The notes beneath the pieces are model-generated. The model did not search any database and had not been told where the DNA came from. It saw nothing but the letters and a program-made list of their open reading frames with translations. From Alistipes sp. (GTDB lineage: Bacteria; Bacteroidota; Bacteroidia; Bacteroidales; Rikenellaceae), in contig JAFVOR010000029.1 in the NCBI GenBank assembly GCA_017505725.1, forward strand, positions 1 through 40,810: a stretch of DNA of 40,810 nt, written 5' to 3'. Numbering within the stretch: the first letter of the stretch is position 1; every line of letters begins with the position of its first letter. The position numbers and the translations under genes are program-made. Below are positions 32,124-40,543 of the stretch, piece after piece.

Positions 32124-33905
32124 ATGAATATAGAACAACACATTAGCAGCGTAGTAAAGGCGGCTGTAGAGGCTCTCTATGGTGAGGTTGCCGACTCGCA
32201 GATTCAGATTCAAAAGACTCGCAAGGAGTTCGAGGGCGACTACACTCTCGTAGTTTTCCCACTCGTAAAGATGGCTCGCAAAGCACCCGAGGCAGTGGCA
32301 ACCGAGATTGGCGAGAAGGTCGTAGCTTCGGCTTCGGAGTTCAGCTCGTTCAATGTAATCAAGGGTTTCTTGAATCTCTCGCTCGACCCTGCATTCTGGG
32401 CAGAGCGTTTTGGAGAGTTATCGGCAGACGAGAACTATGGCGTAGCACCTTCGACAGGTCGCACCATTATGATTGAGTACTCGTCACCTAACACCAACAA
32501 GCCGCTCCACCTCGGACACATCCGCAACAACCTTCTCGGTTACTCGGTAGCGCAGATTTTGGCGGCTAACGGCCACAATGTCATCAAGGCAAACCTTGTG
32601 AATGATCGTGGTATCCACATCTGCAAGTCTATGGTTGCGTGGTTGCGCTACGGCAACGGTGCTACGCCCGAGTCGACAGGCAAGAAGGGCGACCACCTTG
32701 TAGGCGACTACTATGTGGAGTTCGACAAGCACTACAAAGCCGAAATCAAGGAGCTCATCGAGGGCGGAATGAGCGAGGAGGATGCCAAGAAGCAGGCTCC
32801 GATTCTTCTCGAGGCTCAGGAGATGCTCCGCAAGTGGGAGGCAAAGGATGCTGAGGTTAGAGCACTTTGGGAGAAGATGAATGGCTGGGTTTACGATGGT
32901 TTCGATGTAACATACAAGACTCTCGGCGTAGATTTCGACAAGGTTTACTACGAGTCACAGACCTACATCCTTGGCAAGGGACTCGTCGAGGATGGTTTAG
33001 CAAAGGGTATATTCTTCCGCAAGGAGGATGGCTCGGTATGGATCGACCTCGAGGCTGATGGCCTTGATCAGAAGTTGTTGCTCCGTGGCGATGGCACATC
33101 GGTATATATGACACAGGACCTCGGCACTGCATTGCAGCGCTTCGAGCAGAACGCTTTGAATGGCATCATCTATGTCGTAGGTAACGAGCAAAACTACCAC
33201 TTCCAGGTATTGAAGCTCATCCTCAAGAAGTTGGGCTATGAGTGGAGCGACGACATCTACCACCTCTCCTATGGTATGGTGGAGTTGCCAGAGGGCAAGA
33301 TGAAGTCGCGCGAGGGCACCGTTGTCGATGCTGACGACTTGTGCGAGGCTATGATCAACACTGCACGCGAGATGTCGCAGGAGTTGGGCAAGTTGGATGG
33401 CTGCACCGAGGAGGAGGCTTCAGCAATCAGCTCGATGGTAGGCTTGGGTGCATTGAAGTACTTTATCCTCAAAGTCGATCCTAAGAAAACAATGCTGTTC
33501 GACCCACGAGAGTCAATCGACTTCAACGGCAACACAGGTCCATTCATCCAGTACACCCACGCTCGTATCTGCTCTGTACTCCGCAAGGCTGCCGAGCAGG
33601 GCATTGCGTTCGAGGGCGAGAAGATAGCTTACGAGTTGCTACCAGAGGAGATTTCGCTCATCAAGATGTTGTGCGACTACCCTACTACCGTAGCGGCTGC
33701 TGGCGAGGCGTTCGCACCATCAATCATTGCGGCATACACCTACGAGTTGTGTAAGACCTTCAATGGTTACTACCACGACCACTCAATCCTCCGCGAGGAG
33801 AACGAGGCTGTAAAGAAGATGCGCTTGCAGTTGGCACAGCAGGTTGCCCGCGTAATCAACCGCTCGATGCGTTTGCTCGGAATCGATGTTCCGGAGCGAA
33901 TGTAA
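32124..33905 (+). CDS. argS: Arginyl-tRNA synthetase
   Basis: A 593-residue class I aminoacyl-tRNA synthetase that charges tRNA-Arg. It shows the N-terminal Add1 domain (about 1-105), SPNTNKPLHLGHIRNN with the HIGH-type motif HLGH (129-132), VNDRG, the KMSKS-equivalent GKMKSREG (about 390-397), and the C-terminal anticodon-binding domain ending in RVINRSMRLLGIDVPERM, a typical ArgRS end. The ATG at 32124 is chosen over an in-frame TTG at 32103, because the conserved start MNIEQHISSVVKAAV begins there. obgE follows after 42 bases through a small direct repeat. Divergent from the TIR gene with interlocked promoters. Confidence 0.97.
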   Translation: MNIEQHISSVVKAAVEALYGEVADSQIQIQKTRKEFEGDYTLVVFPLVKMARKAPEAVATEIGEKVVASASEFSSFNVIKGFLNLSLDPAFWAERFGELSADENYGVAPSTGRTIMIEYSSPNTNKPLHLGHIRNNLLGYSVAQILAANGHNVIKANLVNDRGIHICKSMVAWLRYGNGATPESTGKKGDHLVGDYYVEFDKHYKAEIKELIEGGMSEEDAKKQAPILLEAQEMLRKWEAKDAEVRALWEKMNGWVYDGFDVTYKTLGVDFDKVYYESQTYILGKGLVEDGLAKGIFFRKEDGSVWIDLEADGLDQKLLLRGDGTSVYMTQDLGTALQRFEQNALNGIIYVVGNEQNYHFQVLKLILKKLGYEWSDDIYHLSYGMVELPEGKMKSREGTVVDADDLCEAMINTAREMSQELGKLDGCTEEEASAISSMVGLGALKYFILKVDPKKTMLFDPRESIDFNGNTGPFIQYTHARICSVLRKAAEQGIAFEGEKIAYELLPEEISLIKMLCDYPTTVAAAGEAFAPSIIAAYTYELCKTFNGYYHDHSILREENEAVKKMRLQLAQQVARVINRSMRLLGIDVPERM

Positions 33906-33910
33906 AAAAG

Positions 33911-33940
33911 TTTTCAGTTTTCCGCTTTCAGTTTTCCGTT
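33911..33940. repeat. Direct repeat in the argS-obgE gap
   Basis: TTTCAGTTTTCCG occurs twice in close succession. It fills most of the spacer and has no visible role. Confidence 0.55.
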
Positions 33941-33947
33941 TAGAATT

Positions 33948-34964
33948 ATGGCAGGCTCTAATTTTGTCGATTATGTAAAGATTTTCGCTCGTTCCGGTCA
34001 CGGAGGAGCAGGCTCTGCACACTTCCGTCGCGAGAAGTTTGTCGCCTTCGGTGGTCCCGATGGGGGCGACGGCGGTAAGGGTGGTTCAATCATATTGCAG
34101 GGCGACCAACAATATTGGACTCTTATCCACCTAAAGTATCAGCGTCACCAATTTGCCGAGGATGGAGAGTGTGGCTCTGGCGCTCGTTCACACGGAAAAG
34201 ATGCAAAAGATATCATTATCCCCGTACCACTCGGCACGGTTGCCAAGCAACTCATTACCGATGAGGAGACAGGCAAGACCTACACCGAGGTTGTGGGTGA
34301 GGTGACTGAACACGGTGAGCAACTGGTACTCCTGAAGGGCGGACGAGGAGGCTTGGGCAACTGGCACTTCCGCACCGCAACAAATCAGGCGCCACGCTAC
34401 TCGCAACCGGGAGAGGATGGCGCAGAGGGTGCATTCATCCTCGAGTTGAAGGTGTTGGCAGATGTCGGCTTGGTGGGATTCCCTAATGCCGGCAAGAGCA
34501 CCCTGCTCTCGGTTGTATCGGCAGCAAAGCCAAAGATTGCTAACTACGCATTTACCACCCTTGAGCCAAACCTTGGTATCGTTGAGGTACGCGACGGTCG
34601 TTCATTTGTTATGGCGGATATCCCTGGAATTATCGAAGGAGCGCACGAGGGCAAAGGCCTCGGAACTCGTTTCTTGCGCCATATCGAGCGTAACTCGAGT
34701 CTGCTCTTTATGATTCCGGCAGATAGCGACGACATCAAGCGCGACTACGAGATTTTGCTCGGCGAACTTACGCAGTACAACCCTGAACTTCTCGACAAAA
34801 ACCGCATCTTGGCAATCACCAAGTGCGATATGCTTGACGACGAGCTTATCGAGGAGATGAAGGCTCACCTACCCGAAGGTGTTAAATCGATATTCATATC
34901 TTCGGTTGCAGGTTTGAACATCCAGAAACTGAAGGATATGCTCTGGGAGGCACTCCACGAGTAA
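33948..34964 (+). CDS. obgE: Obg-family GTPase (ObgE/CgtA)
   Basis: ObgE is an essential GTPase that works in 50S ribosome assembly and stress control. The 338-residue protein has the glycine-rich Obg fold (about 1-158, [22 protein letters not shown]) followed by the G domain: G1 GFPNAGKS (177-184), G3 DIPG (224-227), G4 TKCD (291-294) and G5 SSVAG near the end. It lacks the C-terminal OCT-type extension some Obg proteins carry, as expected for the short form. The ATG at 33948 gives [17 protein letters not shown]. Its TAA stop shares one base with the start of the next gene, so the TonB-type receptor is probably translationally coupled to it, an odd partnership. Confidence 0.97.
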   Translation: MAGSNFVDYVKIFARSGHGGAGSAHFRREKFVAFGGPDGGDGGKGGSIILQGDQQYWTLIHLKYQRHQFAEDGECGSGARSHGKDAKDIIIPVPLGTVAKQLITDEETGKTYTEVVGEVTEHGEQLVLLKGGRGGLGNWHFRTATNQAPRYSQPGEDGAEGAFILELKVLADVGLVGFPNAGKSTLLSVVSAAKPKIANYAFTTLEPNLGIVEVRDGRSFVMADIPGIIEGAHEGKGLGTRFLRHIERNSSLLFMIPADSDDIKRDYEILLGELTQYNPELLDKNRILAITKCDMLDDELIEEMKAHLPEGVKSIFISSVAGLNIQKLKDMLWEALHE

Positions 34965-37417
34965 TGCGACGCACACGCTACATACTTATCACACTATTTA
35001 TACTATGTTATAGAGGTCTATCCGCACAGGAGTTCGACCTCTATGATTTTAGGTACTACAAACGATTTGACACCATCGAGGAGCTACTCGCACCCGAGGG
35101 CGACTCCGTTGTCGTTGCAAAGTTTCAGCTCAACCGCAAATTTTCGACCAGGGCACTCGACTATAATCTCTCGGCTGTACGATATTCTCGTCGGGGCGTA
35201 ACGAGTCACGACCGCACAACCTATCTGAATGGCGTGGAGATTCCCTTCCTCGGAGGCTTGGCAATTCGCACCTTGCAACTCAACGAAGAGCGCACTGCAA
35301 CGACTACAAGGCTACGCATAGACACCTTGCAAAGGGAGCAAACTTCGGCGGGTTTTGCATTCTCTTCACGAGGAATGCCCTACTCGGTGTCATTCTCAGA
35401 GGCGCACAAATTCGACAATGGGTGGTCGCTTGCTGCGAGTCTAACCGCCCGAACAGGCCGCGACCTACACATCGAGGGTATATTCGGCAATTCGTTAGAC
35501 ATCAACGCCATAGCATCCAAAAGATGGAGAGATAAACACACTCTTTCGGTTGCGCTCTTTGCAAAACCCTCGATGCAAAGTAGCCGACTTGCCTCCACCG
35601 AGGAGGCTTTTCGCCTGACGGGAAATCGTCTCTACAACCCTGCGTGGGGCTATCAAAACGGAAAGATTCGCAACTCGAGAGTTAGAAGAGATTTCTTGCC
35701 CACAATGTTTGCCGGCTACAAGTGGCAAATCGGCGACAATACCCACTTGGATGTTGCACTCGTCATCACTGCGGGTATCAACAAATATAGTGCACTCGAG
35801 TGGTACGACGCACAAACTCCAGCACCCGACAACTATCGCTATATGCCGAGCTTTTTCGTCGATGAAAACGATATATTCTCAGCAGTCGAGGCAGCTTGGG
35901 TGAGCGGCGATACTCGATATACGCAGATAGATTTCGACCATCTAATAGCCACAAACCGCTTGAATAACGGCAAGGCTATCTACGCCATTGCCGACCGTGC
36001 GAAACGCACCTTCAGTGGCTCGGTACGCATCGGTGCAACCACTGCACTCGAGAAAGGTACTATATCATACGGTTTCGACATCAACCTATCCAACCATCGC
36101 AACTACAAGCAGATGCAAGATCTGCTCGGCGCGAAATACACTCTCGATTTGGACTATTTCCTGCTCGATGACGATAGCTATGGCAACTCACTTCAGAACA
36201 ACATAGCAACGCCAAATAGGCGGATAGCAAAGGGAGACCGATTCGGCTACGACTATGCCATAAACGAACGATATCTCGCAGCATTTGCCGCCTATACCCT
36301 TTCGACCAATAGACTCAATCTCGACATTGCAGCCGGAGTGGGCTATTGTGACATTGCAAGAAGGGGATTCTATCGCAAAGAGCTTTTTGCCGACAACTCG
36401 CTTGGTCGCTCTCGTCTCATAAAGCTTTCGCCCTACACATTGCGTGCAAAGGCTGGCTATCTGATTGCCGATAACCACTTTGTGGAGGCGATAGTCGTAA
36501 GTGAAGCTAAGGCGTGCGACGGAGAAGATCTATTTCTGCAGAGCCAATATAACAACCGTATAATTGAGAATCCTAAACCGAGAAGCGAACATAGCATAGA
36601 GCTTCGCTACCTCTTTCAAAGAGCAGATTTCTCGGTAAGCTCCACCCTATTCTTCGCGGCAAGTTTTAACAATACGAAAGTTCGCCACCTCTACGATGAT
36701 CTCTCGGGCGAATATGCTGATGTTGTGGTGAGTGGCTCAAATCGCCTGCGTTATGGCGTAGAGATTGAGACAGAATACCGTTTTGCCGACCATTTTCGTC
36801 TTTTCGGAGCGGCTGCAACAGCACGATACCAATATGCAAACAACTCTCTCGTAACCATCTATAGCGACAAGTCTAACCTTCTGATTGCCAACCACGCAGA
36901 GAGTCGAACTAAGGGATTGTCACTTGGCAATATGCCTCAGATTGCCATCACTGCAGGGCTATCCTACTACAACAAGGGTTGGTGGGCTAATCTCAACTTG
37001 AATTATGCGGGATTGCGCTATATAGAGCCATCCGAGATGATGCGTACCGAGCGAGTGTTGGCTATGGCTGTTTCGCCCGAGCAACTTGCAACTCTGCTCG
37101 AGCAGGAGCGACTGCGCGATGCCTTCACGCTCGACCTCTCGCTATCGAAAACACTCTATTTGAGTCGCTTGAGCAAAAAGATTTACTCCACCTCTGCCGT
37201 ACCTCGCTTCGAGGATAAGCACCCAAAGAGTCGCCTTATCTTCCGCATCGGAGTGCGCAACCTTCTCGGCTCAACCAATATTGTATATAACGCCTACGAA
37301 AGTTCTCGCCTTCAACGATATAAACTCGCTGGCGAATATATCTACAACCGTCAAGCATCACGCTATCTCTACGCCTACCCTCGCACCTTCTACGCCTCGG
37401 CTACATTTGCTTTTTAG
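34964..37417 (+). CDS. Shortened TonB-dependent-receptor-like outer-membrane protein
   Basis: An 817-residue exported barrel protein (signal [22 protein letters not shown]) ending in ATFAF, with aromatic C-terminal signal for outer-membrane assembly. It is a paralogue of the receptor at 15573-18533: NPAWGYQNGKIRNSRVRR corresponds to NPNVGYQNGKLRNTRVRR, and KYSALEW...PDNYRYMPS to GYSALTW...PDYYRYLPS. The N-terminal carboxypeptidase-regulatory-like domain is missing, and the plug region is short: only SAVRYSRRGVTSHDRTTYLNGVEIP (about residues 60-90) matches the plug, and the glycine-rich GGFGGTTNI segment is replaced. It may not be a normal gated receptor. It overlaps obgE by one base. A bidirectional terminator follows. 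Confidence 0.85.
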   Translation: MRRTRYILITLFILCYRGLSAQEFDLYDFRYYKRFDTIEELLAPEGDSVVVAKFQLNRKFSTRALDYNLSAVRYSRRGVTSHDRTTYLNGVEIPFLGGLAIRTLQLNEERTATTTRLRIDTLQREQTSAGFAFSSRGMPYSVSFSEAHKFDNGWSLAASLTARTGRDLHIEGIFGNSLDINAIASKRWRDKHTLSVALFAKPSMQSSRLASTEEAFRLTGNRLYNPAWGYQNGKIRNSRVRRDFLPTMFAGYKWQIGDNTHLDVALVITAGINKYSALEWYDAQTPAPDNYRYMPSFFVDENDIFSAVEAAWVSGDTRYTQIDFDHLIATNRLNNGKAIYAIADRAKRTFSGSVRIGATTALEKGTISYGFDINLSNHRNYKQMQDLLGAKYTLDLDYFLLDDDSYGNSLQNNIATPNRRIAKGDRFGYDYAINERYLAAFAAYTLSTNRLNLDIAAGVGYCDIARRGFYRKELFADNSLGRSRLIKLSPYTLRAKAGYLIADNHFVEAIVVSEAKACDGEDLFLQSQYNNRIIENPKPRSEHSIELRYLFQRADFSVSSTLFFAASFNNTKVRHLYDDLSGEYADVVVSGSNRLRYGVEIETEYRFADHFRLFGAAATARYQYANNSLVTIYSDKSNLLIANHAESRTKGLSLGNMPQIAITAGLSYYNKGWWANLNLNYAGLRYIEPSEMMRTERVLAMAVSPEQLATLLEQERLRDAFTLDLSLSKTLYLSRLSKKIYSTSAVPRFEDKHPKSRLIFRIGVRNLLGSTNIVYNAYESSRLQRYKLAGEYIYNRQASRYLYAYPRTFYASATFAF

Positions 37418-37423
37418 AGAACA

Positions 37424-37450
37424 AAAAAGCGGTCCTAAGACCGCCTTTTC
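37424..37450. terminator. Bidirectional Rho-independent terminator
   Basis: An A-run and GCGGTC pair with GACCGC and a T-rich tail around a CTAA loop, between the receptor-like gene (+) and the DUF1566 lipoprotein (-). Confidence 0.85.
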
Positions 37451-37467
37451 ACAGATAGAATGTTCGT

Positions 37468-37917
37468 TTAGAACCTTCTAACAGCACGAGCCCAACAAGG
37501 CATTCCTTTAGTGCCGTGATTATCATTACCATTCTGCATATTCACATAGCGACCATAATCCGGACCATTCTCTTCACACGACCAATAGAATGAAGCGTGC
37601 AGACCTGCTCCGAGCGATGCTAAGATCTCTCTGACGCCATAAACTCTGCCCAACTCCTCTATCGAAGGTGCATACCAGCCTTCGCCCTGCGAATTGCACC
37701 AACTATTTGCTGACTCCCAAATCAGCTCCTCGTCAGGCTCGGTAAGACCTACGATTGTGCCGTGATGCGCACCCTCTTCGAGTGCAATAACCACTCCCTC
37801 TACACCACCAACATTGTAGTGGTCGCCAATCTTATATGTCTGCAAATCGTCACCATCATTCGGAGCGCACGCCACTGCTGCAAACAAAACCGATAATGCT
37901 AAAAACAATCTCTTCAT
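37468..37917 (-). CDS. Small DUF1566-domain lipoprotein
   Basis: A 149-residue lipoprotein (MKRLFLALSVLFAAVAC lipobox) whose mature part is one DUF1566-like domain: YKIGDHYNVGGVEGVVIALEEG, HHGTIVGLTE, GEGWYAPSIEEL, FYWSCEENG and terminal ARAVRRF. The order and spacing match the C-terminal half of the TIR fusion at 31065-32015, so the two share a common ancestor domain. The ATG at 37917 is preferred over a GTG six bases earlier. It starts 12 bases after the LRR lipoprotein gene and is probably co-expressed with it. DUF1566 domains are C-type-lectin-like in my memory, and the ligand is unknown. Confidence 0.82.
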   Translation of the reverse strand: MKRLFLALSVLFAAVACAPNDGDDLQTYKIGDHYNVGGVEGVVIALEEGAHHGTIVGLTEPDEELIWESANSWCNSQGEGWYAPSIEELGRVYGVREILASLGAGLHASFYWSCEENGPDYGRYVNMQNGNDNHGTKGMPCWARAVRRF

Positions 37918-37929
37918 CGTCACAAAGTT

Positions 37930-40347
37930 TTAGAAGTCGTAGCCTGTGATTTGATCTGCAATTCTATTCCAATAAGATGCAGACTTATATGCCTCTACTG
38001 ACTCTCTTGGAACATACAACTTGGTGAGCGAACTTGTAAAATGGCTACCATATGTAGTGCTTGGTGGGACAGTAGGCCTACAATAGACCTCTTTAATAGA
38101 GTCACACCAAAAGAATGTACCATCATACATATGACTCACCGTACTCGCAATATCTACATATTCTAAATTGTAGCATCGTTCAAAGGCTCTTTTACCTATG
38201 TAAGTCACCCCCTCCGAAATAATAACTTTCTTTAACGAGCCACATCCACAAAACGCATACCCGTTCAAACTTGTTACACCTTGTGGAATAGTTAGTTCTG
38301 TTACAGCCTCACCATTCACATACATAATAGAACTATTTCCCGCAAACATTCCATCATCGCCACAATCAAATTGACAATATGTAGATAAATCAGAGATATA
38401 TACATTCGTATATTTACCAAAACCAGACGAATCACAATCTTTTACAATGCAATTGCCAATATGTATATTGGTTGCACTTGGTAGCGCATTTCTACCCAAC
38501 ACCGAAAGATTATCGCCAAGAACAAGATCGGTTAAAGTTCCCTCTTTGTTAAGTGCGTAAAACACATAATCTCCAATGCTTGTAATAGCATCCCCAATTA
38601 TCAATTTCGAGAAATTTGCTCCTTTCAACCAACCTATAGCTGGATATGAAGTACTTGTATAATCTTTCTCGATAAGTTGTTTGCAGTTGATAGTTAATTC
38701 GCCTGTGCAACCATAGAATGCAGACTCTCCAATCAATGTAACACTCTCTGGAATATTTATACTCTTAAGTTTTGTATTATACGCAAAGGCTGACTTGCGA
38801 ATCTCTTCAACACTTTTCGGCAACACTATATTTTCCAATGACTTGCAATCTTCAAACGCCGACACGCCGATATACGATGTACCCTCTTCAAAGTTTACTC
38901 GTTGCAAACTTTTGCAGTCAGAGAAGGCTTTCTCGCCTATATTAGCACCAGGAATTGTTATTTCTATCAAACCGCTTTCGCTAAATGCGTATGTTTGAAG
39001 AGTAGCTAGTCCTTCTGCAAGTAGTACTGTTTTGAGATTTGAACATTTTTCAAATGCGTGTGAACCAATTTGGTAGCGGCCATACTCATTACCTACGGCA
39101 TAAGTAACTGATTCCAACGAATAACAACCGCTAAATGCGTAATCGTCAATATTTGTATATCCGTTAAACACTACGCTTTGCAATGTCGGGTGCTGGTAGA
39201 ATGCTCTGTACTTGATATTTTCCATACTCTTTGGGAAAACAATCTTCTCCACCTTCGAATTGGTAAAAATATTTTGATCAACTATTTTTACACCCTCCGG
39301 AATGACGAGTTCCTTACCTACCGATGGAGCAACAGCCATTATCTCACCATTATAGACAAACATAGAGTAGTTGGTAGAGTTCGGGCTGATGATATATTTG
39401 AGGTTTGTACAACCCTCAAATGCATCGGGAGCGATATAGGTTACACCCTCCGGCAAGTAGATGCTCTCCAAAGTGGTGCAATCCTTAAACGCCTGCGATG
39501 GGATAGAGGTAACATAGTTATCGAAGCGGATAGAGCCATAGCCCTTCTCCACATCGTAGGAGTGGCTGATAAGATCACCGCCAAAGCCATTCTGATTGTA
39601 GAGTTTGATTTGAGTGTCGAAAACGGTGGTGTAGAGCACCTCGTTTGCAGCAACAGTAAGTTGCATAATACCAGCGTTAGGGTCTTGTGTAACCTTAATC
39701 TCGTAGGACTTATTATTTTTCGACTTGATAGCCACAACGCCTGAACGCTCCTCCTCTTTCGGGTTGGATGCCGCTGTGATAAAGAAGCTATTTTCGCCCG
39801 CAGAGCCGCTACTCTTCGAGGTTGAGAGCCAATCTGCATAGCAAGTAACTGTCCAATCGGTCTTAGCGAGGAATGCAATTTGCACCGTACCACCACCATA
39901 CTCCATATGAGGTGCGGTGTTGGTGTTGTTGATAAACTCGATGTCGTCGCTGTCGGCATTGAACGACTGCTTGACCGTAATTTCGTAACTCTTGTGGTTG
40001 CTCAACTTGATGGCTACCACGCCCTTACGCTCCCTTGCGGTAGTGTTAGGCTCGGCTGTGATTACAAAACTGCCGCTACCTGCTTCGCCCTCATCCGGCG
40101 AAACAGAGAGCCAATCGGCATAGACCGAAACGCTCCACGAGAGAGCCGCCGTGAAGGAAATCTTGACAGTACCGCCCTCGTGCGAGATTGTTGGGGCGGT
40201 GTTGGTGTTGTTTGTAAAGTTCAAATCCTCATCGCCAATTGGGCCCGGCTGCTCGGTTGGAGGATTCTGATCATCATCGGTCGAACTGTCGGTGCATCCG
40301 TATGCAACCATTCCGACAAGCGCAAGTAAAAGTAACAACTTTTTCAT
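37930..40347 (-). CDS. Surface lipoprotein with two BACON domains and BspA-type LRRs
   Basis: An 805-residue lipoprotein (lipobox VAYGC, then an acidic, proline-rich linker SSTDDDQNPPTEQPG). Two BACON domains follow, about 42-128 and 135-222, and are near copies of each other (ISHEGGTVKISFTA... ADWLSVSP; MEYGGGTVQIAFLA... ADWLSTSK). A linker (225-278) shares its layout with the LRR entry module of the protein at 7696-10602. The rest (about 278-800) is LRR_5 repeats of about 23 residues (IPSQAFKDCTTLESIYLPEGV), ending in a KLYVPRESVEAYKSASYW cap. It likely acts in adhesion at the cell surface. The LRR part is AT-richer than the BACON part. It heads a two-gene transcript. Confidence 0.88.
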   Translation of the reverse strand: MKKLLLLLALVGMVAYGCTDSSTDDDQNPPTEQPGPIGDEDLNFTNNTNTAPTISHEGGTVKISFTAALSWSVSVYADWLSVSPDEGEAGSGSFVITAEPNTTARERKGVVAIKLSNHKSYEITVKQSFNADSDDIEFINNTNTAPHMEYGGGTVQIAFLAKTDWTVTCYADWLSTSKSSGSAGENSFFITAASNPKEEERSGVVAIKSKNNKSYEIKVTQDPNAGIMQLTVAANEVLYTTVFDTQIKLYNQNGFGGDLISHSYDVEKGYGSIRFDNYVTSIPSQAFKDCTTLESIYLPEGVTYIAPDAFEGCTNLKYIISPNSTNYSMFVYNGEIMAVAPSVGKELVIPEGVKIVDQNIFTNSKVEKIVFPKSMENIKYRAFYQHPTLQSVVFNGYTNIDDYAFSGCYSLESVTYAVGNEYGRYQIGSHAFEKCSNLKTVLLAEGLATLQTYAFSESGLIEITIPGANIGEKAFSDCKSLQRVNFEEGTSYIGVSAFEDCKSLENIVLPKSVEEIRKSAFAYNTKLKSINIPESVTLIGESAFYGCTGELTINCKQLIEKDYTSTSYPAIGWLKGANFSKLIIGDAITSIGDYVFYALNKEGTLTDLVLGDNLSVLGRNALPSATNIHIGNCIVKDCDSSGFGKYTNVYISDLSTYCQFDCGDDGMFAGNSSIMYVNGEAVTELTIPQGVTSLNGYAFCGCGSLKKVIISEGVTYIGKRAFERCYNLEYVDIASTVSHMYDGTFFWCDSIKEVYCRPTVPPSTTYGSHFTSSLTKLYVPRESVEAYKSASYWNRIADQITGYDF

Positions 40348-40400
40348 AGCATTTGATTTTATGGGTTAAATAATTATTTATAACTAATTGAATATCAACG

Positions 40401-40436
40401 AAATACCCCCCCCCGAAAAATCAGGGAGGGGTATTT
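40401..40436 (-). promoter_or_regulatory. Leader hairpin with a nine-base G tract
   Basis: AAATACCCC (40401-40409) pairs with GGGGTATTT (40428-40436), extended by CCC/GGG after one mismatch. One arm is a run of nine C on the plus strand, nine G in the minus-strand transcript (40406-40414). It lies 54 bases before the LRR lipoprotein start. No T-run follows, so it is not a canonical terminator. Confidence 0.5.
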
Positions 40437-40488
40437 GCTATACCCTTATTAAAATATGTATTTCACTCTGTGAGGTTTTTGTTCCTTA

Positions 40489-40496
40489 CAAAGATA
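40489..40496 (-). promoter_or_regulatory. Putative -7 element of the BACON/LRR lipoprotein (TATCTTTG)
   Basis: Minus-strand TATCTTTG is an exact TAnnTTTG match in the gap after the response regulator. No -33 match is seen, so support is partial. The leader would be about 135 bases and contain the G-tract hairpin. Confidence 0.4.
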
Positions 40497-40543
40497 GTAA
40501 TTTATTTTTATAAATATGTATAAGTATCGAAAAATTTACAAGA

